17,873 nt of DNA from Candidatus Fermentibacterales bacterium. GTDB taxonomy: Bacteria > Fermentibacterota > Fermentibacteria > Fermentibacterales > JAFGKQ01. Location of the stretch: NCBI GenBank assembly GCA_016928495.1, contig JAFGKQ010000141.1, positions 1 to 17,873 of the forward strand. The letters run 5' to 3'. The notes under the pieces are model-generated. The model was not told the DNA's origin. It worked only from the letters and a program-made list of their open reading frames with translations, and did no database searches. The position numbers and the translations under genes are program-made. Of the stretch, positions 8,159-16,345 are shown in pieces; the stretch's first letter is position 1; every line of letters begins with the position of its first letter.

Positions 8159-8737
8159 GTGTCGCGTGCGGGGAAGAGGCTCCGGGAGCTCGGTGTGGTG
8201 GTCTACCCGTCCGACACCGTGTACGGGATGTGCGCGCGAGCAGATTCGAGGGAGTGTTACGAGAGGGTTCTGCGGATCAAGGGCTACCCTGTCAGGGATG
8301 GCGTTCGCCGTCCGATGATTCTGCTCTCCGATTCGACCTCCGGCGCGCTCTCGCTGGCCCTGGAGAGCGATCTCCCGGCAAGGCGGCTCGCAGATCGCTA
8401 CTGGCCCGGCCCGCTGACGCTGGTGATCCCGGCCTCTCCGCGCTGTCCGGAGTGGCTGGTCGCCGGGGATGGCACGGTAGCAGTGAGGGTTCCGGCGGAC
8501 CGCGTCTCCCGGATGCTGCTCCGCGCCTCCGGTTCCCCTCTCATCAGCACCAGCGCGAACCTCTCGGGCGGGCCTTCACCGAGGTCCCTGGCGGAAGTGC
8601 CGGCGGGCATCCTGGAGGCATGCGACGAGGTACTCGATGGCGGTCTTCTTCCCTACAGGATGCCGAGCACGATGGTGAGACCGTCACCGGATGGCCGGCT
8701 GACGATCCTCAGGCAGGGGGATCTCCTGGTCGAGTAG
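8159..8737 (+). CDS. tsaC: L-threonylcarbamoyladenylate synthase (Sua5/YrdC/TsaC family)
   Basis: The enzyme makes threonylcarbamoyl-AMP from threonine, bicarbonate and ATP, the first step of the universal t6A modification at position 37 of ANN-decoding tRNAs. At 192 aa it is a single-domain TsaC form without the Sua5 C-terminal domain. Motifs: VVYPSDTVYGM at 14-24, RIKGYPVRDGVRRPM at 39-53 (the KxR-type nucleotide/substrate loop), YWPGPLTLVIPA at 81-92, VAVRVPA at 108-114 and STSANLSG at 130-137. The GTG start is fixed by a strong GGAGG 5 bases upstream (8149-8153). It follows purE by 35 bases and probably shares its transcript. It ends 4 bases from the stop codon of the opposing radical SAM gene, which leaves no room for a separate terminator. 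Confidence 0.92.
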   Translation: MSRAGKRLRELGVVVYPSDTVYGMCARADSRECYERVLRIKGYPVRDGVRRPMILLSDSTSGALSLALESDLPARRLADRYWPGPLTLVIPASPRCPEWLVAGDGTVAVRVPADRVSRMLLRASGSPLISTSANLSGGPSPRSLAEVPAGILEACDEVLDGGLLPYRMPSTMVRPSPDGRLTILRQGDLLVE

Positions 8738-8741
8738 GTGG

Positions 8742-9887
8742 CTATCTTCCCAGGACGGCGATCATCAGTGCGCGGGCAAGGCTCAGGGGGCTCATCAGGA
8801 TGTTCGAGTAGGCCTGGTTGGCCAGAGGGCAGGCGCACTCACCCCTCCTGATGGAGCGCCTGCGGTCCCTTGCCTGGAGGGAGCGCCATATCTCCCCGAA
8901 GCTGCCGTCCCTGCCGACGGTCCCCATGCTGCCCTCGTAGCCGAGCACCGCACAGGGCCAGATGTCTCCGTCCGAGTTGATGTGGACGTTCAGCAGGCCC
9001 GCGTAGCAGGGTATCGCCTGGCTGCCCTCGCTCACTATCCTGGGGGCCAGGTCGTAGTAGACGATCCTCATGGCGGTCGTCAGCCGGGAGAGAAGGCCCA
9101 TCCCCCGCAGCTCCGACCTGACCGAGCTCTTGAAGATCTCCATCACCCCCCTGTAGTCCGGGCCCGATGGAGTGATGCCCGTGCCCGTGTTGTGGAACTC
9201 GCTCCTCTCCTCCGCGATCTCGTTGATGTAGGTGCTCACGTTCCATCTGGAAGCGGCGTAGTCTATTATCTCCTGGAGCCTGTCTATGTTGAGCGTGGAG
9301 ACCACCGTCCCGAGGCCGACCTGGAGAGACGTGCTCAGCTTCGCAAGCCCGAGCAGGACGTCCATGGTCTCGCAGAGCTTCTCGAAGTTGCCCGGCACTC
9401 CCCTGATCTCGTCATGGAGGCTCCCCACACCGTCGAAGGAAGGCTTCACCGTGAGCGTGGCTCCGCTGCCGCATCGCGACATCTGCTCCAGGCACCTCTG
9501 CGTCAGCTCACCGATCCGCCGGGGCATCAGGGCATTGGTGGGTATGTGGATGACGGCCGGATCGAGGATCCTGCACGCTGCGCCGACAATGTCCGGTAGA
9601 TCGTCTCTGAGGTAGGGCTCACCCCCGGAGATGTTGAAGAAGTAGGTCCAGCCGATCGAGCCGAGCAGGCCCTCTATCTCGGCAATCGAAAGCTCCGGGC
9701 GCGGAGGGTGCTTCCATATCAGGCAGGTCCTGCATCTGGACTGGCAGCGCGTCGTAACCGAGAAGGTGACGTTTATCGGCCTCGGCGGCGGTGACAACCC
9801 CCACCTGGCCAGCCTCGCCCCAAGCACGCTGCGGGCCAGCCGGGCGATCTGGCGGATCCCGCCCAGGCCATGCTTCCCGGCGCTCAT
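8742..9887 (-). CDS. Radical SAM protein with SPASM-like C-terminal cysteine domain
   Basis: The protein is 381 aa. The 4Fe-4S radical SAM motif CxxxCxxC is at C48, C52 and C55 (TTRCQSRCRTC), followed by a conserved SAM-binding GGEP at 88-91. The C-terminal part holds four cysteines, C294 (IPCYAG), C312 (IWPCAVLG), C351 and C353 (ECAC), around NSDGDIWPC. This is a reduced SPASM/twitch-like pattern that could hold one auxiliary cluster. The N-terminal ~30 residues form a basic amphipathic helix, and the last ~20 (PLSLARALMIAVLGR) are hydrophobic, so membrane association is plausible. Substrate is unknown. Its start overlaps the YfhO stop by 4 bases, so it is translated as the last gene of the glycan operon and probably works on that product. 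A peptide-modifying role is the alternative, but no small precursor peptide is seen nearby. Confidence 0.85.
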   Translation of the reverse strand: MSAGKHGLGGIRQIARLARSVLGARLARWGLSPPPRPINVTFSVTTRCQSRCRTCLIWKHPPRPELSIAEIEGLLGSIGWTYFFNISGGEPYLRDDLPDIVGAACRILDPAVIHIPTNALMPRRIGELTQRCLEQMSRCGSGATLTVKPSFDGVGSLHDEIRGVPGNFEKLCETMDVLLGLAKLSTSLQVGLGTVVSTLNIDRLQEIIDYAASRWNVSTYINEIAEERSEFHNTGTGITPSGPDYRGVMEIFKSSVRSELRGMGLLSRLTTAMRIVYYDLAPRIVSEGSQAIPCYAGLLNVHINSDGDIWPCAVLGYEGSMGTVGRDGSFGEIWRSLQARDRRRSIRRGECACPLANQAYSNILMSPLSLARALMIAVLGR

Positions 9888-12331
9888 CGAGGGTCCTCCG
9901 CTCCGGTCAGGGCCGCGCGGGTCCCCTTTCTCGACCTCAGCAGCGAGAGCAGGACGAGAAGGCCCGAGGCGAGCATGGTCAGGAGCGTGATGAGGAGGCC
10001 CCCGGTGACGAGGCTGCCGTCATACCACATCTCCACCACGGCGCCGTCGGGGCATGCCGGAAGCGCCAGGGCCCGTTGCCAGTGGTTGGCCCTGAGCACC
10101 GGAGTCGGCGCCCCGTCCACCGAAGCCCTCCACCTGTCGTACCAGGTGTCGGCCACCACCAGGAGCCCGGGCCTGTCTCTTGTCACCCGGAGCACTATCC
10201 TGGCCGGCTCGTCCGAGATAAGCTCGATACTGCCTCCCGAGCCGGTGGAGTCGGGCAGACCGGCTGGCTCGGTCTCGAGGAGCGTGTGCCCGAGAGGATC
10301 CAGCCCCTGAGCCATGGCGGTTCTCATGTCGGGGATGTCGCACACGGACCATGAGGCGGCGAGGAAGAAGCGTGGGAGCGGCCCTGGAGGTATCGCGGAG
10401 GCGACCATGGCCGAGTCTGCCGCCCGGGAGGCGGAGTCCGCCGAGGCCGCGACCTGCGAGAGGATCATCTCCCTGACCTCCCCGTAGGGCACTAGCCGAT
10501 TGTCCGCCTGGAAGTAGTCGGCGGCGGTCTGCCTGATGAGAAGCACCGCGGAGATGTCGTCCCTGGCCGTCTGGAGAGCTGCAAGCATCTCGTCAGTCAC
10601 CTCGAGCTTGGCGGCATGGTAGCCCACTACGGAAGCGACGCCATGGAGCATGAGCCTGTTCTCTCCCGGATAGACCCTGGTGACGCCGTCCGCGCCGGAA
10701 GGCGCCCGGCTTCCGCCGTATGCCTCCTCGACCGTGTCGTAGGGCAGGTAGTACTGGAAATCCCTGTCGAGCGGGATGAGCTCCCATCCGGCAACCAGCA
10801 GCAAGCCAGCCAGCAGGGCGGTCCTCCAGCCCCTGAACCGGGCTCTCGGGATCAGGAGCAGGAACACGACGGCGAGACCCACCAGCGCCGCTCTGTAGAG
10901 GTCGGTTCTCGCCATGTCGACCCTGGCCCTGACCACCGCCCCGACCTGCGAGCCCGCCGCCCCCATCCTCTCCCACCAGCCCTGCTGAGCGGAGGACACG
11001 ATGGGTCCGGCGAGCAGACCGGCCAGGAGGAGAAGAGCACTGAGCCCTGCAACGATCCGGAGCAGCAGCCTGGATCGCTTCAGAGCGGCGTCGCTCTGCT
11101 GGAGGACAGAGTCGAGGCCCACGCCCGCAAGCAGCGGCAGCACCGAGGACGGCAGCAGCATGGCGATATGGGGAGCCCGCAGCTTCCTGAAGAAGGGCAC
11201 GATCCTGTAGAGCAGGCCGTAGATAGGGGTGTAGCCGCCCCAGGCGATCAGCAGCCCCGCAAGACCCACCAGGAGCATGGGCAGGCTCAGGCGCCTGCGG
11301 CCCGAGAGCGATCCGGCGATGGCTAGAAGGAAGACGCTCAGGCCCAGGAACTCGCTGCTGAGGCGAAGCCCCAGCCTTCCCCAGTAGAGGGGAACGCCCG
11401 AGATGGCGCTGTCGGGGAAGCCGTGCCTGTAGCCGAACAGGTGGGGCAGCACCATGGTCAGGCTCTCCTCGGGCGGTAGAGAGTAGCTCGCCGATGTCGA
11501 GAGATCGAGGCCCTCGCCCCGGGTCGAGCTGGCGGAGAAGTGCATGCCCGGAAGCAACTGGACGGCGCCCGTCCCGATTCCGAGGGCGAGTATCACTGCG
11601 AGTCCCACCGCTGCGGAGGACAGCGATCGAAGCCGCCCGGCGGCCCGCCCGACTAGGGATCTGCAGGCTCCCCATGCGATCGCAGCGCCGAAGCTGTACA
11701 TCATGACCTGGGGGTGACTGGCGAGCGCCTGCGCACCCAGGGCCAGGCCGCCTATCGCGAGAAAGCGGGCACGCTCGAGTGCGCCGGGGCGTTGTGCATC
11801 GGGCTCCGCGCCCGGCGAGAGCCAGCCTTCGACCGCATAGAGCAGCAGTGGCAGATAGCTCCAGCACACTACTTTGCTCCCGTGACCCGCGTAGAATAGC
11901 GTGTTCGCCCAGGCTCCCGAGCAGAAGGCGAAGCCTCCGAAAAGGCTCCCGTGTACGCCCAGCCCGATCCTTCGAAGGAAGAGATAGGCGAAAACGCCCC
12001 CGAGAAGCATGTGGAGCGGGAAGCTCAGCCTCGCGAAGGCCTCGACGCCTCCCAGCAGCAGGAGCAGCCCTCTAGGGAAGTAGAAGAGCGGAACGGAGAA
12101 CGACGAATAGAAGGGAGTCCCGCAGAAGACCATGGGGTTCCAGTGCGGGAACTGGCCCTGCGAGATCATCGTTGAGGCCAGCCCGAGGAAAGGGTAGCCC
12201 TGGTGCTCCGTATCGCTCATCGGGCCGCCGGGCAGTCCCCGTGCCAGTATGGACCTGTCGTAGACCAGGAAGGTCGCGATCAGGAACACCAGCACCGCCG
12301 CCGCGAAGCCCCTGCCTGCTCTCCCCGTCAT
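9884..12331 (-). CDS. YfhO-family polytopic membrane protein (GT-C-like)
   Basis: The protein is 815 aa. The ATG at 12331 overlaps the previous stop (ATGA) and has GGAG 9 bases upstream. The frame is open to 13186, but that part is a shadow of the neighbouring gene. The N-terminal TM1 (about 9-24) leads to a loop with MSDTEHQGYPF (D40) and PHWNPMVFCGTPF (62-74), typical of bacterial YfhO (PF09586) proteins. About a dozen membrane segments follow. The C-terminal ~280 residues are largely soluble, with TDEML, a likely β-rich VLRVTRDRPGLLVVADTWYD segment and a last TM helix before a basic tail (LLRSRKGTR). YfhO proteins are linked to glycosylation of teichoic acids or other surface glycans with a lipid-phosphate-sugar donor. 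Here that donor would be the GT2 product. Function in this organism is inferred. Confidence 0.85.
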   Translation of the reverse strand: MTGRAGRGFAAAVLVFLIATFLVYDRSILARGLPGGPMSDTEHQGYPFLGLASTMISQGQFPHWNPMVFCGTPFYSSFSVPLFYFPRGLLLLLGGVEAFARLSFPLHMLLGGVFAYLFLRRIGLGVHGSLFGGFAFCSGAWANTLFYAGHGSKVVCWSYLPLLLYAVEGWLSPGAEPDAQRPGALERARFLAIGGLALGAQALASHPQVMMYSFGAAIAWGACRSLVGRAAGRLRSLSSAAVGLAVILALGIGTGAVQLLPGMHFSASSTRGEGLDLSTSASYSLPPEESLTMVLPHLFGYRHGFPDSAISGVPLYWGRLGLRLSSEFLGLSVFLLAIAGSLSGRRRLSLPMLLVGLAGLLIAWGGYTPIYGLLYRIVPFFRKLRAPHIAMLLPSSVLPLLAGVGLDSVLQQSDAALKRSRLLLRIVAGLSALLLLAGLLAGPIVSSAQQGWWERMGAAGSQVGAVVRARVDMARTDLYRAALVGLAVVFLLLIPRARFRGWRTALLAGLLLVAGWELIPLDRDFQYYLPYDTVEEAYGGSRAPSGADGVTRVYPGENRLMLHGVASVVGYHAAKLEVTDEMLAALQTARDDISAVLLIRQTAADYFQADNRLVPYGEVREMILSQVAASADSASRAADSAMVASAIPPGPLPRFFLAASWSVCDIPDMRTAMAQGLDPLGHTLLETEPAGLPDSTGSGGSIELISDEPARIVLRVTRDRPGLLVVADTWYDRWRASVDGAPTPVLRANHWQRALALPACPDGAVVEMWYDGSLVTGGLLITLLTMLASGLLVLLSLLRSRKGTRAALTGAEDPR

Positions 12332-13320
12332 GGCTCTCTTCTCCGGGCAGGATCCGTCGGTCCTGACTGAGGGTTGCGCCTGCCGGCGCTCCCGAACAGA
12401 TGTCTCATGTGGCGGGCAAAGGCAACCGCCGTGACAAGCTCGATGAGGCCGAGCACAACCCTCTGGCCGAAGAGCAGCAGCAGGAGAGGCCCTCGGCCCT
12501 GCGTCACGGAGATCAGGGACGCCAGTACTCCTTCCCTGACTCCGATTCCTCCCGGTATGAGGAAGGCGACGTAGCCTGCCAGCCAGGCCAGCGGGGTCGC
12601 CAGGAAGACCATCGCGGGCTCCACGCCCTCCAGCCGGAACGCTATCAGCCAGAAGAACAGCGAGGCCCCTCTCGCCGCCCAGAGACCGCTGTACAGAAGC
12701 ACCGCCCTTGCGATCGTAGCGGTGGGAACTACTGCCCGCGCGTCGCTCCCGCCTCTCGCCCTCCGCGACAGCAGCAGCTTCTGGACCGGAGAGAGCAGAG
12801 GAAGCACCAGGAACAGCGCTGCCGAGACCACGGACAGGGTCCTGACATGACTGGAGATGCGGCCGGCCTCCACCCACCATACCGACGCAAAGACGACGAG
12901 TCCGACCGATGCCATCGTCAGGAGCATCTCCATGCCGGTCGTGAAGGCAGCCCTCTTCATGCTCATCCCCCTGGACCGGAGGTAGCCTGCTCTGCCGGCG
13001 AGAAGCCAGACCTTGCCCGGCACGTAGCGGCCGAGCTGACTGACGAACCATGCCGACCGGAGCTCTCTCCGGGAGGCATCGCAGCTCATTGCCCTGCAGA
13101 GCCAGACCCAGCCCTGGGGCGTGAGAAGGTAGGAGAGCGCGAGAAGCAGGATCGAGAGGAGCAACGGCAACAGGTCGACGCGCCATTCGGTGGCGCGGAT
13201 CTCGGCAAGCCAGGCGCTGCCCCTGCTGAGAAGGACCACCGCCGCTGCGAGGATGAACAGCGCCGCCACCACGATGCCTGCGGCGCGCTTGACGGCGGAT
13301 GGCGAGAGCGGCCCCTTCAT
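12328..13320 (-). CDS. Flippase-like LPG_synthase_TM / UPF0104-family membrane protein
   Basis: The protein is 330 aa with about eight hydrophobic segments. The two family signatures are LGRYVPGKVW at 97-106 and FLIPGGIGVREG at 253-264. These mark the membrane domain shared by lysylphosphatidylglycerol synthase (MprF flippase domain), AglD and related proteins (PF03706). There is no soluble aminoacyl-transferase domain, so it is not MprF. Such stand-alone domains are common in glycosyltransferase clusters and are thought to move or handle lipid-linked intermediates. The gene overlaps the SDR gene upstream and YfhO downstream by 4 bases each. The C-terminus is a basic soluble tail (SAGRRNPQ onward). 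Confidence 0.85.
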   Translation of the reverse strand: MKGPLSPSAVKRAAGIVVAALFILAAAVVLLSRGSAWLAEIRATEWRVDLLPLLLSILLLALSYLLTPQGWVWLCRAMSCDASRRELRSAWFVSQLGRYVPGKVWLLAGRAGYLRSRGMSMKRAAFTTGMEMLLTMASVGLVVFASVWWVEAGRISSHVRTLSVVSAALFLVLPLLSPVQKLLLSRRARGGSDARAVVPTATIARAVLLYSGLWAARGASLFFWLIAFRLEGVEPAMVFLATPLAWLAGYVAFLIPGGIGVREGVLASLISVTQGRGPLLLLLFGQRVVLGLIELVTAVAFARHMRHLFGSAGRRNPQSGPTDPARRREP

Positions 13321-14216
13321 CGCCGGATCAGGCCCTGCGCGGCGTACCAGGAGGTCGTCGCAGCTATGCCCTCGCGCAGACCGGTCGAGGCCCTGAAGCC
13401 GGCCTGCCAGGCCTTGCCGGTAAGCACGTAGTGGCTCTTGCCGAACATCTCGACCCTGCTTCTCGAGAGGGCGCCGGGGGCAAGGGGTCCGAGCCTTGCC
13501 GCGAGCCTCAGAGCGGGCGCCGGTATCGGCAGCATCCTGACCCTGGTCCCCATCGAGCCGGCTATCTCCCTCACCAGATGCCTCATGCTCACCACGTCTG
13601 GCCCACCGATGTTGTAGACGTCGGCGCGCAGGCTGCCTCCCGGAAGGGCCGCGAGCACGGCTCTGCAGACGTCATCGACGTAGGTCGGCCTGAGCAGCGC
13701 CTTGCCGGAGCCGACCAGCGGAAACCAGCCCTTTGCCGCCCTCTGCCAGAGAGGCAGCTTGTGCCTGTCTCCCGGGCCGTAGACGAAGTCCGGGCGGAGG
13801 ATCGTCAGCCTTGCCCCGGCAACTCTCGCACGGAGCAGCTCTTCCGCTTCTGCCTTTGTCCTCTCGTACTCTCCCCAGGGCGCTGGAGGCAGGCTCTCGC
13901 CGGCTCCCGGAACCAGGCCGGTCACACCCGGCGTGCTCAGGTGGATGACGTGGAAGTCCCGCCCTGAGCCCCAGGCGTCCGCAACGATCTCCGGGACCCC
14001 GACGTTGGAGGCTCTCAGCTCCTCCATGGTCGCCCCGTGCCCGCCGAGCCTCCCGGCAGCGTTCACGAGCACATCGAACGGCAGCCCGAGGTGCCCCGGG
14101 TCCAGGTCCCCCATGGCTTCCCAGTCGTGGCGCTTCAGGTCATGCCCGGCTTCCGAGAGCAGGCAGCAGATCTTCGATCCGATGAAGCCTCCGGCGCCCA
14201 CCACGAAGACCCTCAA
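13317..14216 (-). CDS. Extended SDR family NAD(P)-dependent epimerase/dehydratase
   Basis: The protein is 299 aa. The Rossmann nucleotide-binding motif GAGGFIG is at 7-13, NAAG at 52-55, the catalytic YxxxK at Y117/K121 (EYERTKAE), then LRPDFVYGPGD and RPTYVDDVCRAV, all classic for nucleotide-sugar epimerases and related extended SDRs. The start is a TTG at 14216, 3 bases after the GT4 stop; the next in-frame GTG would cut into the first β-strand. The enzyme probably converts a nucleotide sugar used by the neighbouring glycosyltransferases, although it is on the short side for UDP-hexose 4-epimerases. The substrate cannot be read from the sequence. Confidence 0.88.
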   Translation of the reverse strand: MRVFVVGAGGFIGSKICCLLSEAGHDLKRHDWEAMGDLDPGHLGLPFDVLVNAAGRLGGHGATMEELRASNVGVPEIVADAWGSGRDFHVIHLSTPGVTGLVPGAGESLPPAPWGEYERTKAEAEELLRARVAGARLTILRPDFVYGPGDRHKLPLWQRAAKGWFPLVGSGKALLRPTYVDDVCRAVLAALPGGSLRADVYNIGGPDVVSMRHLVREIAGSMGTRVRMLPIPAPALRLAARLGPLAPGALSRSRVEMFGKSHYVLTGKAWQAGFRASTGLREGIAATTSWYAAQGLIRR

Positions 14217-14219
14217 GCC

Positions 14220-15332
14220 TCAGACCTCCTCCCCGAGAAGGCTCCTGGCGTAGATCTCCCAGTCGAACCGGCGCGCGAACTCCGCGATCCTCTCCGGAGT
14301 GTCCGGATGCGTCGCGATGGAGAGACACGCCTCGATGGCCCGCCTCAGGTCCTCGGGGTCGCCCGGTCGGGCCAGGAAGCCGGTGACTCCTTCCTCCACG
14401 AGCTCCGGCAGCCCTCCCGTGCGCGTCAGCACGAGGGGCTTGCGGAAGGCCAGGGCTATCTGCGCTACCCCGCTCTGGGTGGCGTGCCTGTAGGGGAGAG
14501 CGACGATATCGGCAGACTCGAAGAACCCGGCCACCTCGTCGGCCCCGACGAACCTGTCGACCCACACCGCGCGAGCCCCCATGCCGGAGGAGTGCAGGAT
14601 ACCCCTGATCTCGTCCGTCATTCCGTAGCTCTCTCCGACCATGAGCAGCCTTGCGTTCCCGGGAAGCCCCGATATCGCCAGGATGAGATCCGAGAGACCC
14701 TTGTATGGTCTTATCATGCCGAAGAAGAGGATCACCTTCTCATCAGGAGCGAAGCCCAGTGACTGCCGTTCTCTCTGACCGGAGACATCGGGCCTGACGT
14801 ATTGCTCGTAAGCGGGATGGTACAGCCTGAGCAGCTCCGCGCCCGGGGCAACTCCCCGGGCGGTCTCCATATCCTCCGTGCTGTGGACGACGACCAGGGA
14901 GCTCTTGGCCGCCAGTCTCCTGAAGAGCGCTGCCGCTCCGGGAAAGCGATCGTGGGGCAGCACGTTGTGGCAGACCAGCACGCTGCGCGAGGAGCTCTCC
15001 GGTGGAAGCGCCCCGGACAGCGCCGGGGCGAAGAAGGGGTGCCACCACTTCAGGATGATCCGGTCGGGGAGGTGTGACCGAAGCAGCTTCCGGACCGAGA
15101 GCCAGGATGGTGGCCAGCAGGAGTCCAGCATTCGGGCGGCGCGTGACCCCGAAGGCCCGGTGTCCGGCTCGTACTGGCTGGTGCCCGGGAACAGGATGCC
15201 CGGATAGAGCCTCGAGTAGCTGATGCGGATGACGTCGTGCCCCAGGCTCTCGAGGGTGTCGGACAGGATGCCGGTGAACTGGGCTATTCCTCCTCGATAG
15301 GGCGGGAAGGGCCCTATCAGGGCCACCTTCAT
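14220..15332 (-). CDS. Glycosyltransferase family 4 (GT-B fold)
   Basis: The protein is 370 aa. The N-terminal domain begins MKVALIGPFPPYRGGIAQF, with the usual Gly-rich donor/acceptor loop after β1. The C-terminal donor domain begins near 198 with VILFFGMIRPYKGLSDLI and ends in GGLPELVEEGVTGFLARPGDPEDL, typical of GT4. The usual EX7E first Glu region reads PYRHATQSGVAQIALAFRKP (280-299), with Ser/Gln in place of the acidic residue, a known sub-branch. It is expected to add a sugar to a lipid- or glycan-linked acceptor at the cytoplasmic membrane face. It overlaps the GT2 gene by 4 bases. Confidence 0.92.
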   Translation of the reverse strand: MKVALIGPFPPYRGGIAQFTGILSDTLESLGHDVIRISYSRLYPGILFPGTSQYEPDTGPSGSRAARMLDSCWPPSWLSVRKLLRSHLPDRIILKWWHPFFAPALSGALPPESSSRSVLVCHNVLPHDRFPGAAALFRRLAAKSSLVVVHSTEDMETARGVAPGAELLRLYHPAYEQYVRPDVSGQRERQSLGFAPDEKVILFFGMIRPYKGLSDLILAISGLPGNARLLMVGESYGMTDEIRGILHSSGMGARAVWVDRFVGADEVAGFFESADIVALPYRHATQSGVAQIALAFRKPLVLTRTGGLPELVEEGVTGFLARPGDPEDLRRAIEACLSIATHPDTPERIAEFARRFDWEIYARSLLGEEV

Positions 15333-16306
15333 GCGCTGCCGGCTTCCTCTCCGGAGCGGGTGGAATCACACTCCTCCACGATAGCGATGGGTCTTCTGGG
15401 AGCGTAGCTCAGCAGCATCTCGGCCAGGAGGCCGAGGGACACGAACTGGAAGCCGACGATCATCAGGAGCACCCCGAGCAGGAGAAGCGGGCGGCTGCCG
15501 ATGGGCTCGCCGGAGAACCAGAGGGCCGTCAGGTAGGCCGAGATCGCGAACCCGACCAGGGAGAGGAACAGGCCGAAGCCGGCGAAGAAGTGCAGCGGCC
15601 TGAACGAGTACCTGTGCAGGAAGAGAACGGTCGCCAGATCGGCGAAGCCCCTGAAGAAGCGAGAGACGCCGTACTTCGTCTTCCCGTGGAGGCGTGGCCT
15701 GTGGTTGACGGCCTTCTCTCCCACTCGATGTCCCTGCTGGGCGACGAGCACCGGGGTGTACCTGTGCATCTCGCCATACAGGTCGAGCTGCCTGGCAACC
15801 TCTCCCCGGTAGACCTTCAGGCCGCAGTTGAAGTCGTGCAGGGGCAGTCCGGTAGTCAGCCGGACGGCCCAGTTGAAGACCCTCGATGGAATCGTCTTGG
15901 TAGGCGGGTCTTGCCTCCTCTTCTTCCAGCCGCTCACGAGCCCCAGTCCCTCTCGCTCGAGCTGCCCGATCATCGCCGGGATCTCCAGCGGGTCGTCCTG
16001 CAGGTCCGCATCGACCGTGGCGACGAAGAGCCCTCTGGACCTGGAGAAGCCTTCGGAGAGGGCGGCAGCCTTGCCCCGGTTGGCCCCGAAACGGACTGCC
16101 CGCAACGGGAACCTTTTCGAGAGCTCCAGGATGGCCTCCCAGGAGCCGTCCGTGCTTCCGTCGTCGATGATGACTATCTCGTATGTCATCCCGGACAGGG
16201 CGCCAGAGATCTCCCCGCAGAGCTGCGGCAGGCTCTCCGCCTCGTTGAAGCAGGGGATCACTACGCTGATCGTGGGCCGGGTGCCCCCGGCGGCTCTGTC
16301 GTCCAT
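15329..16306 (-). CDS. GT2 family polyprenyl-phosphate glycosyltransferase (DPM1/ArnC/GtrB-like)
   Basis: The protein is 325 aa. The GT-A domain shows TISVVIPCFNEAESL (12-26), DDGSTDGSW (48-56), the DXD-type DADLQDDP (99-106), NCGLKVYRGE (160-169) and RPRLHGKTKYG (203-213). Two C-terminal TM hairpin helices lie at about 237-263 and 273-300, followed by a short cytoplasmic tail. This is the layout of enzymes that transfer a sugar from a nucleotide donor to undecaprenyl or dolichyl phosphate at the inner membrane. The ATG at 16306 has no ribosome-binding site, yet a promoter sits directly in front of it, so the first gene of the operon may be read from a nearly leaderless message. Donor sugar unknown. 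Confidence 0.93.
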   Translation of the reverse strand: MDDRAAGGTRPTISVVIPCFNEAESLPQLCGEISGALSGMTYEIVIIDDGSTDGSWEAILELSKRFPLRAVRFGANRGKAAALSEGFSRSRGLFVATVDADLQDDPLEIPAMIGQLEREGLGLVSGWKKRRQDPPTKTIPSRVFNWAVRLTTGLPLHDFNCGLKVYRGEVARQLDLYGEMHRYTPVLVAQQGHRVGEKAVNHRPRLHGKTKYGVSRFFRGFADLATVLFLHRYSFRPLHFFAGFGLFLSLVGFAISAYLTALWFSGEPIGSRPLLLLGVLLMIVGFQFVSLGLLAEMLLSYAPRRPIAIVEECDSTRSGEEAGSA

Positions 16307-16315
16307 GCGTGGAAG

Positions 16316-16341
16316 ATTCTAGCAGCCGGAGTTGTCGTCAA
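16316..16341 (-). promoter_or_regulatory. Extended -10 promoter at the head of the glycan operon
   Basis: On the minus strand TTGACG (16341-16336), a 14-base spacer and TGC-TAGAAT (TAGAAT 16321-16316, preceded by the extended -10 TGN). Only 9 bases separate the -10 from the ATG at 16306, so the start of transcription should fall 0-4 bases before the start codon. The 14-base spacer is short, so recognition may rest on the extended -10. Confidence 0.55.
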
Positions 16342-16345
16342 CGAG

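Noticed and set aside
8738-8741. Bidirectional terminator between tsaC and the radical SAM gene
   Set aside because: Only four bases separate the stop codons and I found no convincing hairpin with T-runs around them.
12332-13186. N-terminal extension of YfhO by 285 residues
   Set aside because: It lies out of frame inside the flippase-like gene, and the ATG in the 4-base overlap matches the rest of the operon.
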